From NCBI GenBank assembly GCA_021827875.1, contig JAKAUA010000071.1, forward strand, positions 1-13,195: a stretch of DNA of 13,195 nucleotides, in the 5' to 3' direction. Both the position numbers and the translations under genes were made by a program. Under the pieces are notes generated by a model, which did no database searches, was not told where the DNA came from, and saw only the letters and a program-made list of their open reading frames with translations. This document shows, piece after piece, positions 8,134 to 13,195 of the stretch (positions are counted from its first letter, which is position 1; the number at the start of each line of letters is the position of its first letter). This DNA comes from a bacterium (lineage in GTDB: Bacteria; Babelota; Babeliae; Babelales; Vermiphilaceae).

Positions 8134-8811
8134 ATGAAATACAAAGCAATCATTTTTGATATGGATGGCACCATTGTCGATACGGAACAAATTTGGCATT
8201 TAAGCACCAGAACGCTTATAAAAAAGCGCGGCATCCAGTTGCCGGAAGAACAGTTCTGCGAATTAGAATCAAAACTCAATGGCATGGCACTACCTCAAAG
8301 CTGCAAATTGATTAAAGAAACGGCAAACCTGAGCGAAACCATAGAAGAGCTCATAGTGGAAAACACCCGCCTTGCCTGCGATTTGTATTCACGTGAAACT
8401 ATTAAATTTATTGATGGCTTTACTGAATTTTATCAACAAGTACGCGACCTTAACTTAAAAACAAGCATCGCGACCAATGCCAATGATGAAACATTACACA
8501 AAACGGTACAATTTCTGCCATTAGAACAACTGTTTGGTACTCATATATACAATCTTTCACACGTGAATAATATGGGTAAACCAAACCCTGCCATCTACCT
8601 ACATGCCGCCAAACAGCTTGAGGTTAATGCAGAACATTGCATTGCCATAGAAGATTCTGCTCATGGCATAGCCGCCGCACGTGCCGCAGGTATGTTTTGC
8701 ATAGGTATAAATACCTCGGGCAAACCGGAACAAATTAAAGACGCGCATCTTAAGATTAATGGTTACCATGAGATACCGCTGCTTGATCTTATACAAATGA
8801 ATAATAAATAA
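8134..8811 (+). CDS. HAD-superfamily phosphatase, beta-phosphoglucomutase-like (subfamily IA)
   Basis: The 225-residue protein carries all four HAD motifs: DMDGT at 9-13 (nucleophile Asp9, acid/base Asp11), Thr114 in SIATN, Lys149 in MGKPNP, and Glu173-Asp174 in IEDSAHG. An alpha-helical cap at about 17-90 and the GKP/EDS spacing place it with beta-phosphoglucomutase and related sugar- or nucleotide-phosphate phosphatases. The reaction is hydrolysis or transfer of a phosphoryl group through an aspartyl-phosphate in the cytoplasm. The substrate cannot be read from sequence, as this family is very promiscuous. A strong GAGGAG precedes ATG 8134 by 7 nt. It appears to be a single-gene unit: divergent from the membrane protein operon and followed by a 107-nt gap with a new promoter. 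Confidence 0.9.
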   Translation: MKYKAIIFDMDGTIVDTEQIWHLSTRTLIKKRGIQLPEEQFCELESKLNGMALPQSCKLIKETANLSETIEELIVENTRLACDLYSRETIKFIDGFTEFYQQVRDLNLKTSIATNANDETLHKTVQFLPLEQLFGTHIYNLSHVNNMGKPNPAIYLHAAKQLEVNAEHCIAIEDSAHGIAAARAAGMFCIGINTSGKPEQIKDAHLKINGYHEIPLLDLIQMNNK

Positions 8812-8850
8812 TCTAAAATACGCACTTTTTTCCATAATACTACCATTTCC

Positions 8851-8880
8851 TTACGTTATTCACCCTTATTGGGATATACT
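8851..8880 (+). promoter_or_regulatory. Candidate sigma70-type promoter of the AbrB-like gene
   Basis: TTACGT (8851-8856) and TATACT (8875-8880) are separated by 18 bp, about 40 nt ahead of the start codon at 8919. The -10 is good and the -35 weak. The -10 overlaps the left arm of the inverted repeat at 8878-8900. Confidence 0.45.
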
Positions 8881-8900
8881 AATAGAAAAATAATATTAGT
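8878..8900. promoter_or_regulatory. Inverted repeat over the AbrB-like gene promoter (possible self-operator)
   Basis: ACTAATA (8878-8884) is repeated in inverse as TATTAGT (8894-8900), 7-bp perfect arms around 9 nt. It overlaps the -10 and the expected transcription start, where a bound protein would block RNA polymerase. AbrB-family proteins are known to repress their own genes, so self-control is a reasonable inference. Confidence 0.4.
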
Positions 8901-8918
8901 GTGTTAATGAGGTGACTT

Positions 8919-9284
8919 ATGAAAAAAAGTGAAGTATTGTATGTTAAAGTTGATTCCCGCAATCGTATTACCATACCTAAAAAACTCGCTAAAGATATAG
9001 CCCATCTCTACAAAGTATACGAAAAAGATGGCAACATTGTTTTAGAAGCGGTTCATGAAGCATCTAAGTCAGAACAATGGATCATGGAGCCTAAAAACCA
9101 AGCCATTCTCGAACGATTAAAAGAAGAAGCCGGGCGCGAAGAAGACCAACAACAGAAACCCCATGCGCAGCAGCATAATAATCAACAAACTCAGAATAGC
9201 CAAAATCAAAATCAACATAATCAATCAAGCAATAATCCACACAATTCATCAAACAACAATGGATCACACAACGATAAAAGATAA
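8919..9284 (+). CDS. AbrB/SpoVT/MazE-type DNA-binding protein with Q/N/H-rich tail
   Basis: The 121-residue protein starts with a swapped-hairpin AbrB domain: YVKVDSRNRITIPKKLAKDI at about 8-27, then a second strand pair ending GNIVLEAV. The D-x-R-N-R-I-T-I-P-K-K pattern is the family signature. Such domains dimerise and bind DNA, as transition-state regulators or as antitoxins. A helix follows (WIMEPKNQAILERLKEEAG, about 54-72). From about 76 to 121 the chain is almost only Gln, Asn, His and Ser, a low-complexity, prion-like composition, probably disordered. No toxin gene is adjacent: the next gene encodes a large exported protein after a terminator, so a stand-alone regulator is more likely. 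GAGGTGA lies 3 nt before ATG 8919, a near-perfect ribosome binding site. Confidence 0.88.
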   Translation: MKKSEVLYVKVDSRNRITIPKKLAKDIAHLYKVYEKDGNIVLEAVHEASKSEQWIMEPKNQAILERLKEEAGREEDQQQKPHAQQHNNQQTQNSQNQNQHNQSSNNPHNSSNNNGSHNDKR

Positions 9285-9294
9285 TAGTTGTAGA

Positions 9295-9327
9295 AAAGGG
9301 GCATTTATATACTGCCCCTTTATTCTT
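9295..9327 (+). terminator. Rho-independent terminator after the AbrB-like gene
   Basis: AAAGGGGCA (9295-9303) pairs perfectly with TGCCCCTTT (9313-9321) around a 9-nt loop, followed by T-rich ATTCTT. It begins 10 nt after the stop codon. It separates the AbrB-like gene from the exported-protein genes. Confidence 0.8.
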
Positions 9328-9346
9328 ATACATAGGGAATAAATCT

Positions 9347-10239
9347 ATGAAATTGTTGTCACGAATTCTTGCAATTTTGGCTATCACTATCACTCTCAAC
9401 ACTCATTGCGCAGAAACACCACCTGCACCGTCATATTGGAGCAGTGCATGGAGCTATGTATCCGGCACTTGGAAGAGTTTGTCTGCATGGGCATACTCTT
9501 GGATAGAGGACAAAAGAACACCAACACAAATGGCTGCCGATAACAATACCAATGATATCGCTTTTGATAATGAAGTTGAGGGTGCAGATGCATTAATTAC
9601 TTCTGCAGAAGAATTACACCAAGCAATACAATCACCCCTTAATGAGGCAACTAGAAAAAAAATCAGCAACTATATTAATACTCTCGAAGCACGCCGCATA
9701 GATCTTTCATTATTACAAGCTCGTTTATCGCCAAACTATGTCAAAGAAGCAACGGATGGCATTGTAGACAACTTTAAGCATGTGAATAATTTTAATCCGT
9801 TGGACGTGTATCCTTTTCTGGCACAACAATTTGCCAATCAAGGAGTTATAGAAATAGCAGAACCCATAGAAAATAAAACCATCTCGTTTACCCAAAAAGA
9901 AAAAGCAAAAAAAGCTGCTGTGAACAAAGCCGGCGAAACCATACGGACCACCTTTAGCGCACAAAAAATTGCACATCAAATAAATATCCTGATTAAAGAT
10001 GCTGAAAAACAAAAAGTGAATCTGCCAAAACTGAGCTATCCAAACTAAGACAAATTCTGTTTCTGTTTCAAAATAACAAAGCAAAAGAACAGTTTGATGC
10101 TTTTCTGCTCGATGGCGAAGAAGGTGGCCTTAACTCACTACACATTGTTGATGCCGATGGCTCAAAAATGATCCGCGTTAACGATTTAATGGAACGACTA
10201 CAGATGGTAAAAGCCGAGTTACAACAAGATTTACGCTAA
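9347..10239 (+). pseudogene. Exported helical protein of unknown function, split by a one-base frameshift
   Basis: The first frame (9347-10048, 233 codons) starts with signal peptide MKLLSRILAILAITITLNTHCA and is followed by an aromatic stretch with five Trp in 22 residues (positions 31-52), then mostly helical charged sequence. It stops abruptly at 10046-10048. In the -1 frame, coding continues without any start codon from about 10016 to the stop at 10237-10239 (KLRQILFLFQNNKAKEQFDA, then SLHIVDADGSKMIRV and LMERLQMVKAELQQDLR). Adding one A to the A-run at 10011-10015 joins them into 297 residues reading KQKSESAKTELSKLRQ. The gene is thus either a recent pseudogene or hit by a homopolymer sequencing error. 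The ATG is preceded by AGGGA at 7 nt. The family is not recognised. Export to the periplasm or outside is expected. Confidence 0.8.
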
Positions 10240-10276
10240 GTTAATGAATACATTTAGTGCAAAAAGATAGTAGTAG

Positions 10277-10328
10277 ATTACCCTTTTTGTTAAATTTATA
10301 GCAAAGTAGATATAACAAAAAGGGTAAT
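10277..10328. promoter_or_regulatory. Perfect 16-bp inverted repeat over the promoter and RBS of a small exported-protein gene
   Basis: ATTACCCTTTTTGTTA (10277-10292) and TAACAAAAAGGGTAAT (10313-10328) are exact inverse copies, 20 nt apart, ending one base before the start codon at 10330. The right arm contains the only ribosome binding site (AAAAAGGG). In RNA the stem would bury it. A candidate promoter, TTGTTA (10287-10292), 18 bp, TATAAC (10311-10316), lies across both arms, so the repeat could instead be an operator. No T-run follows, so it is not a standard terminator of the upstream gene. Confidence 0.65.
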
Positions 10329-10329
10329 T

Positions 10330-10629
10330 ATGAAAAAAATATTTCTCGTTTTAGTACTTATCAGTTCTTATATATATGCTATGGATCTTGAAACACACCA
10401 ACTTGAAACTGCCGATAATCATCAGAACAAAATGAGAGAATATTACACTGCTAAACGCGCTTATGGCCTTGCAGAAGACGCTCTTTCAACTCTTCTTCGA
10501 AAAAAAATAGACAACTCTTCTAATAAACTTAATGCACGCATTGTGGCTGCCCGCAATACACTATCAATGACTAAACTTGATCTCCATAAATGTCGGAAAT
10601 GGATGATCACTCATGGCTATCTTGAGTAA
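10330..10629 (+). CDS. Small exported helical protein, unknown function
   Basis: The 99-residue protein has a clear signal peptide, MKKIFLVLVLISSYIYA, with likely cleavage before MDLE. The mature ~82 residues are charged and predicted helical, with one Cys (HKCRKW) and no known motif. Its C-terminus (KLDLHKCRKWMITHGYLE) resembles that of the next gene (KYIPLKQEMIRRGLLQ), and both have 'AMD' at the cleavage site, so the two are probably diverged paralogues. They are spaced 27 nt apart and read in the same direction, so likely one operon. Function is unknown; a periplasmic or secreted role in host interaction is only a guess. Start choice is supported by the signal peptide and by AAAAAGGG, which lies inside an inverted repeat. 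Confidence 0.75.
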   Translation: MKKIFLVLVLISSYIYAMDLETHQLETADNHQNKMREYYTAKRAYGLAEDALSTLLRKKIDNSSNKLNARIVAARNTLSMTKLDLHKCRKWMITHGYLE

Positions 10630-10656
10630 ATATCATCATTAATAAGGAAATTTTAC

Positions 10657-10974
10657 ATGAAAAAACTGTTTATATTTATCGCCTTGATGAGCGCAGCAAC
10701 ATACATGCAGGCTATGGATAATCAAGGCGATAATCAGCTTGCACAAGACAATGACAACCCTAAAACCAAAAGAATAGTCAAAAGATTACGCAAAGCGTCT
10801 GAGCAAGAGCTAAAAGAGGCGTATTATCTAGCTCTGTCCAAGGTACAAATCCTTAACGATATAATAGCCCGTGACGCATGGCAAGGTGAGTTCGCCAAAA
10901 AGGAACTACCGAAAGCCACTGAAAAATATATCCCTTTAAAACAAGAAATGATCCGAAGAGGATTATTACAATAA
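10657..10974 (+). CDS. Small exported helical protein, likely paralogue of the preceding gene
   Basis: The 105-residue protein has signal peptide MKKLFIFIALMSAATYMQA, cleaved probably before MDNQ. An Asp/Asn/Gln-rich linker (about 20-35) leads to a basic, helical domain (KRIVKRLRKASEQELKEAYY onward) ending in EKYIPLKQEMIRRGLLQ. The C-terminal M-I-x-x-G-x-L pattern is shared with the preceding protein. No enzyme motif, Cys pair or lipobox is seen. AAGGAAA precedes ATG 10657 by about 7 nt. A strong terminator follows the stop, so this is the last gene of the exported-protein block. Confidence 0.75.
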   Translation: MKKLFIFIALMSAATYMQAMDNQGDNQLAQDNDNPKTKRIVKRLRKASEQELKEAYYLALSKVQILNDIIARDAWQGEFAKKELPKATEKYIPLKQEMIRRGLLQ

Positions 10975-10988
10975 TAATTTTTGGCACT

Positions 10989-11024
10989 AAAAAAGCCTCA
11001 GGAAAAAATCCTGAGGCTTTTTTT
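10989..11024. terminator. Bidirectional rho-independent terminator
   Basis: AAAAAAGCCTCAGGA (10989-11003) pairs perfectly with TCCTGAGGCTTTTTT (11009-11023) around a 5-nt loop. Read rightward it ends in seven Ts; read leftward it ends in six Ts. It can therefore stop both the small exported-protein operon (+) and the RRM gene (-), which converge on it. Confidence 0.9.
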
Positions 11025-11049
11025 ATTTCTAGATAGCTAGTTTAGCTTA

Positions 11050-11094
11050 CCATCCGCCTTTGCGTCTCGCGATGCTCGCTTGCTACGGCGTGAT
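11050..11094. repeat. GC-rich palindromic (REP-like) element, copy 1
   Basis: It starts CCATCCGCCT, ends GCTACGGCGTGAT, and is far richer in G+C than its AT-rich surroundings. The ends are imperfect inverse copies (CCGCC against GGCG), with TCGCGA in the middle. It sits between the RRM stop codon and the shared terminator. A shorter relative lies at 11857-11887 in the same orientation. Confidence 0.5.
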
Positions 11095-11101
11095 AGGCAA
11101 T

Positions 11102-11488
11102 TTACCAACGGTTGCCGCCTGTACGGTTTCCACCAAAGCCACTACCACTACCGCTACGATTGCCGCCAAAGCCGCTACCGCTACGACCGTTGCTACCACC
11201 TTCACGGTTGTAGCCACCACCGGTACGTGGACGGAATTCACGGTTTTCTTGTGGGCGAGCTTCATTAACGATAATGCGGCTGCCGCTAACTTCTTTACCG
11301 TTCAATTCGGTAATAGCATTTTGAGCTTCATCAGCATTAGGCATTTCAACAAAGCCAAAACCGCGAGCTGCACCGGTAAATTTATCTTTAATCAATTTGG
11401 TTGTTGTTACTTGGCCGTAAACTTCAAACATTTCTCTCAAAGCTTCTTCAGTAACTGATGGATTAAGTCTTCCAACGTAGATATTCAT
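11102..11488 (-). CDS. RRM RNA-binding protein with Gly/Arg-rich tail
   Basis: The 128-residue protein has a single RNA recognition motif at about 1-77: RNP2 is IYVGRL (3-8) and RNP1 is RGFGFVEM (42-49), with the aromatic residues that stack on RNA bases (Tyr4, Phe44, Phe46). The tail (about 85-128) is Gly/Arg/Ser/Asn-rich, with a tandem SGSGFGGNR, ending GGNRW. This architecture matches bacterial Rbp proteins, best known in cyanobacteria, where some are cold-induced; binding single-stranded RNA and acting as an RNA chaperone is the family role. The ATG at 11488 has only a weak AAGTGA upstream. A good promoter at 11618-11646 implies a leader of about 120 nt. The gene is a single unit ending at the bidirectional terminator. 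Confidence 0.92.
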   Translation of the reverse strand: MNIYVGRLNPSVTEEALREMFEVYGQVTTTKLIKDKFTGAARGFGFVEMPNADEAQNAITELNGKEVSGSRIIVNEARPQENREFRPRTGGGYNREGGSNGRSGSGFGGNRSGSGSGFGGNRTGGNRW

Positions 11489-11611
11489 AAAAAAATCACT
11501 TTATATATAAAAAGATAATTATTGGGAAAAGAGGATCAACGGAACACCCGACGTCCTTAAATTTTTGTATCGATACGGCCCTTTTAAAAGAAATGTTTAT
11601 ATCATTAACTA
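11489..11611 (-). other. Long 5' leader of the RRM gene
   Basis: About 120 nt separate the predicted transcription start (near 11611) from the start codon. The leader holds a 10-bp palindrome GTATCGATAC (11567-11576), a potential two-part stem (GGA/TCC outside CGG/CCG, about 11532-11555), then an AU-rich stretch up to a weak ribosome binding site. Long structured leaders are known for cold-shock mRNAs such as cspA; a similar role here is inference. Confidence 0.4.
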
Positions 11612-11617
11612 ATACAC

Positions 11618-11646
11618 ATTCTACCTTAAAAAGAGTTTTCGGTCAA
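11618..11646 (-). promoter_or_regulatory. Sigma70-type promoter of the RRM gene
   Basis: On the minus strand TTGACC (11646-11641) and TAGAAT (11623-11618) are separated by exactly 17 bp; each differs from consensus by one base. This is the best promoter match I found in the window. Confidence 0.65.
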
Positions 11647-11649
11647 TTT

Positions 11650-11949
11650 GAATCTGTTTTAACCTTCAGATATAACCCTTGCGCGGCCATAGATATTTGG
11701 GTATCATGGTAATTGGTTAAAATATATTAAAAATCCTATCTATCGGGGTTGTATGTTTAACGATTTATTAATTGTTACCATGTATCTTCTTGCTCTTCCT
11801 CTCCTTCATTTCCATCATGGCCATCACGGTCATTACGCTTTTTAATCAATTTTTACCCATCCGCCTACGCACGGGCTACAGCGGGATAAATTTTTTCCCT
11901 TTTTATTCTCATAAAAACAAAAAACTAGAGCTTATTTCAAAGGAATTAC
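11650..11949. other. AT-rich intergenic region ahead of the symporter gene
   Basis: No credible gene was found in these ~300 bases. They hold a GC-rich repeat (11857-11887), a possible weak rightward promoter (TTGGTT near 11713, TATCTA 18 bp on) and a 21-codon His-rich frame at 11780-11845 that lacks a ribosome binding site and is not annotated. The symporter ribosome binding site AAAGGA lies at the right end. Confidence 0.5.
11857..11887. repeat. GC-rich palindromic (REP-like) element, copy 2
   Basis: It begins CCATCCGCCT, identical to copy 1 at 11050, and ends GCTACAGCGGGAT, matching 11 of 13 bases of copy 1. The centre is shorter. The ends form an imperfect stem (ATCCGCCTA against CTACAGCGGGAT). 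It lies in AT-rich non-coding DNA. Confidence 0.5.
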
Positions 11950-13195
11950 ATGAATTCATTCCTCTTTATTTCTATTCTGGCGACCTTCACCGCTGTCTAC
12001 TTTATTCTGGGACTTATCGCTTCTCGCAAGATCAGCAATGCCACTGATTACTTTCTTGCCGGGCGTACCCTCTCTTTTTCTGCCGTTACCTTTACCCTTA
12101 TTGCAACGCAACTGGGTGGCGGGATGCTCTTGGGTACCAGCCAAGAGGCCTATAACATTGGCATATGGGGTATATTGTATACTCTGGGCATCAGTATTGG
12201 CTTTTTACTGCTGGGCTGTGGCATTGCCGCCCGCCTACAGGCCCTCGGGGTCGAGACCACTGCGCAGCTCTTTCAAACCCGTTATAACTCATTAACATTA
12301 AAAAAAATAGCCTCTTTTCTTTCTATTCTTACTCTTTGTGGCTTATTAATAGGACAAATGGTCGCGTCACGCACTATAGTTGCCGGACTTGGCTTTTCTA
12401 ATGATTGGGCATTTTCACTCTTTTGGCTCTTTATTATCATAAGCGCTGCAGTCGGTGGTCTGTATGCAGTCGCCGAAACAGACCGGTATCAAGTCTGCTA
12501 CATTATGCTCGTTTTTATCTCTATTTTTATCTATGCACTCTGGCAAGCTCCCTCATCGCTAGCTTCTTTAATCCCGGCAGCAGTATCTTCTATGCCATCA
12601 CTTTCTATATCAGCAATATTTGGCATTCTCGTTATGCCCGCGCTTTTTTCTTTAATCGAGCAAGATTTGGCGCAACGCTTTTTTGCTGCCCGTAGTGGTA
12701 AGGTTGCCGCATTGTCTGCATTGTGCGCCAGTATTTTTATGCTGTGCTTTGCCCTGATTCCTATCTATTTTGGTATTCAAGCACGCGTCTTGGGCATAAT
12801 GGTACCTACTGATGCAAGCCCTTTGATTCCGGTAATTAAATATCTCACCAATGATATTGTGGTCGCATTTGCACTGTGCGGCATTATCGCAGCCGTCTGC
12901 TCAACCGCTGATTCATTATTATGTGCCATCAGCTCCAATGTGGCCCAGGATTTTAATTTTCCAACCAGTACAACAGTATCTTCATTACAACTTTCGCGCA
13001 TCATAACTCTTGTTGTCGGTGTAAGTGCGCTGATTATTTCATACTTTGTACCACAAAATATCATCAGCATCATTATCGGCAGTTATGAAATTTCGGTCGT
13101 CTGCTTATTAATCCCACTCGTAATCAGCTACTATTATGACAAGCTCAATGCCAATAGCGCATGGGGGTCAATCATTGGTGGCTTACTAGGATTTA
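11950..13195 (+). CDS. Sodium:solute symporter (SSS family), 3'-partial
   Basis: The frame stays open from ATG 11950 to the window end (415 codons), so the C-terminus is missing; full family members are about 450-600 residues. The chain is a series of about 11 hydrophobic segments. Family marks are the first-loop SRKISNATDYFLAGRTLSF, the following TQLGGGMLLGTSQEAYNIGI, and the signature GIIAAVCSTADSLLCAISSN (about 311-330), whose Ser318/Thr319 correspond to the Na+-site region of the SSS family. It should import a small solute driven by the sodium gradient across the inner membrane. The substrate (sugar, amino acid, pantothenate, etc.) cannot be assigned. AAAGGA lies about 7 nt before the start. 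In a symbiont such a carrier would scavenge host metabolites, an inference. Confidence 0.9.
   Translation, partial: MNSFLFISILATFTAVYFILGLIASRKISNATDYFLAGRTLSFSAVTFTLIATQLGGGMLLGTSQEAYNIGIWGILYTLGISIGFLLLGCGIAARLQALGVETTAQLFQTRYNSLTLKKIASFLSILTLCGLLIGQMVASRTIVAGLGFSNDWAFSLFWLFIIISAAVGGLYAVAETDRYQVCYIMLVFISIFIYALWQAPSSLASLIPAAVSSMPSLSISAIFGILVMPALFSLIEQDLAQRFFAARSGKVAALSALCASIFMLCFALIPIYFGIQARVLGIMVPTDASPLIPVIKYLTNDIVVAFALCGIIAAVCSTADSLLCAISSNVAQDFNFPTSTTVSSLQLSRIITLVVGVSALIISYFVPQNIISIIIGSYEISVVCLLIPLVISYYYDKLNANSAWGSIIGGLLGF

Noticed and set aside
8919..9346. Type II toxin-antitoxin pair with the AbrB-like protein as antitoxin
   Set aside because: No toxin-like frame overlaps or follows; a terminator and an unrelated exported-protein gene come next.
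10001..10060. Programmed -1 ribosomal frameshift in the exported-protein gene
   Set aside because: No in-phase slippery heptamer and no clear downstream stem or upstream stimulatory site; a lost A in an A-run explains the data better.
11060..11458. Plus-strand frame of about 130 codons opposite the RRM gene
   Set aside because: It is a Thr/Ala-rich shadow of the Gly/Arg-rich tail codons on the other strand; the RRM motifs RNP1 and RNP2 settle the minus strand.
11780..11845. 21-residue His-rich peptide MYLLALPLLHFHHGHHGHYAF
   Set aside because: No ribosome binding site, no conserved pattern and very short; most likely chance.
11772..12295. Open frames in other frames over the symporter start (11772-12047, 12038-12295)
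   Set aside because: They overlap the symporter frame, which has family motifs from its first loop onward and a good ribosome binding site at 11950.

Overview
The window looks like chromosomal DNA of a host-associated bacterium, AT-rich in its intergenic and small-protein parts. My best guess is the phylum Dependentiae (TM6), obligate symbionts of protists. This rests on gene style, not on a marker gene: a giant mosaic fibre protein with a self-cleaving C-terminal chaperone, runs of small exported proteins starting MKK with 'AMD' at the signal-peptide end, a Gly-rich RRM protein, and a sodium:solute symporter. No rRNA or tRNA gene, CRISPR array, insertion sequence or integrase was seen.

Layout. 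(1) 1-5827 (+): a fibre- or adhesin-like gene, cut by the left window edge and split by one frameshift near 980-1010. It holds phage-tail-fibre repeats, a right-handed beta-helix and a terminal Peptidase_S74 domain. (2) 5845-6687 (+): a bacterial Ku protein (DNA double-strand-break end binding), 17 nt behind the fibre gene and probably on the same transcript. (3) 7384-8040 and 6691-7380 (-): an unidentified polytopic membrane protein and undecaprenyl diphosphate synthase, a tight two-gene operon converging on Ku. (4) 8041-8133: a divergent intergenic region with a perfect 15-bp palindrome. (5) 8134-8811 (+): a beta-phosphoglucomutase-like HAD phosphatase. (6) 8919-9284 (+): an AbrB/SpoVT-type DNA-binding protein with a Gln/Asn/His-rich tail, preceded by a promoter overlapped by an inverted repeat and followed by a hairpin terminator. 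(7) 9347-10974 (+): three genes for exported proteins. The first is broken by a one-base loss in an A-run. The second is preceded by a perfect 16-bp inverted repeat covering its ribosome binding site and a candidate promoter. A terminator usable in both directions closes the block. (8) 11102-11488 (-): an RRM RNA-binding protein with a good sigma70-type promoter about 130 bp upstream, giving a long leader. Two GC-rich palindromic repeats flank this unit. (9) 11950-13195 (+): a sodium:solute symporter cut by the right edge.

Overall the genes cover surface attachment (fibre, small exported proteins), envelope lipid-carrier synthesis (UppS), genome maintenance (Ku), nutrient uptake (symporter) and regulation (AbrB-like, RRM). 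No single pathway ties them together. The items most worth checking are the inverted repeat over the start of the small exported protein gene, the GC-rich repeats bracketing the RRM unit, the fibre-Ku arrangement, and the two frameshifts, both at short repeats and possibly sequencing errors.
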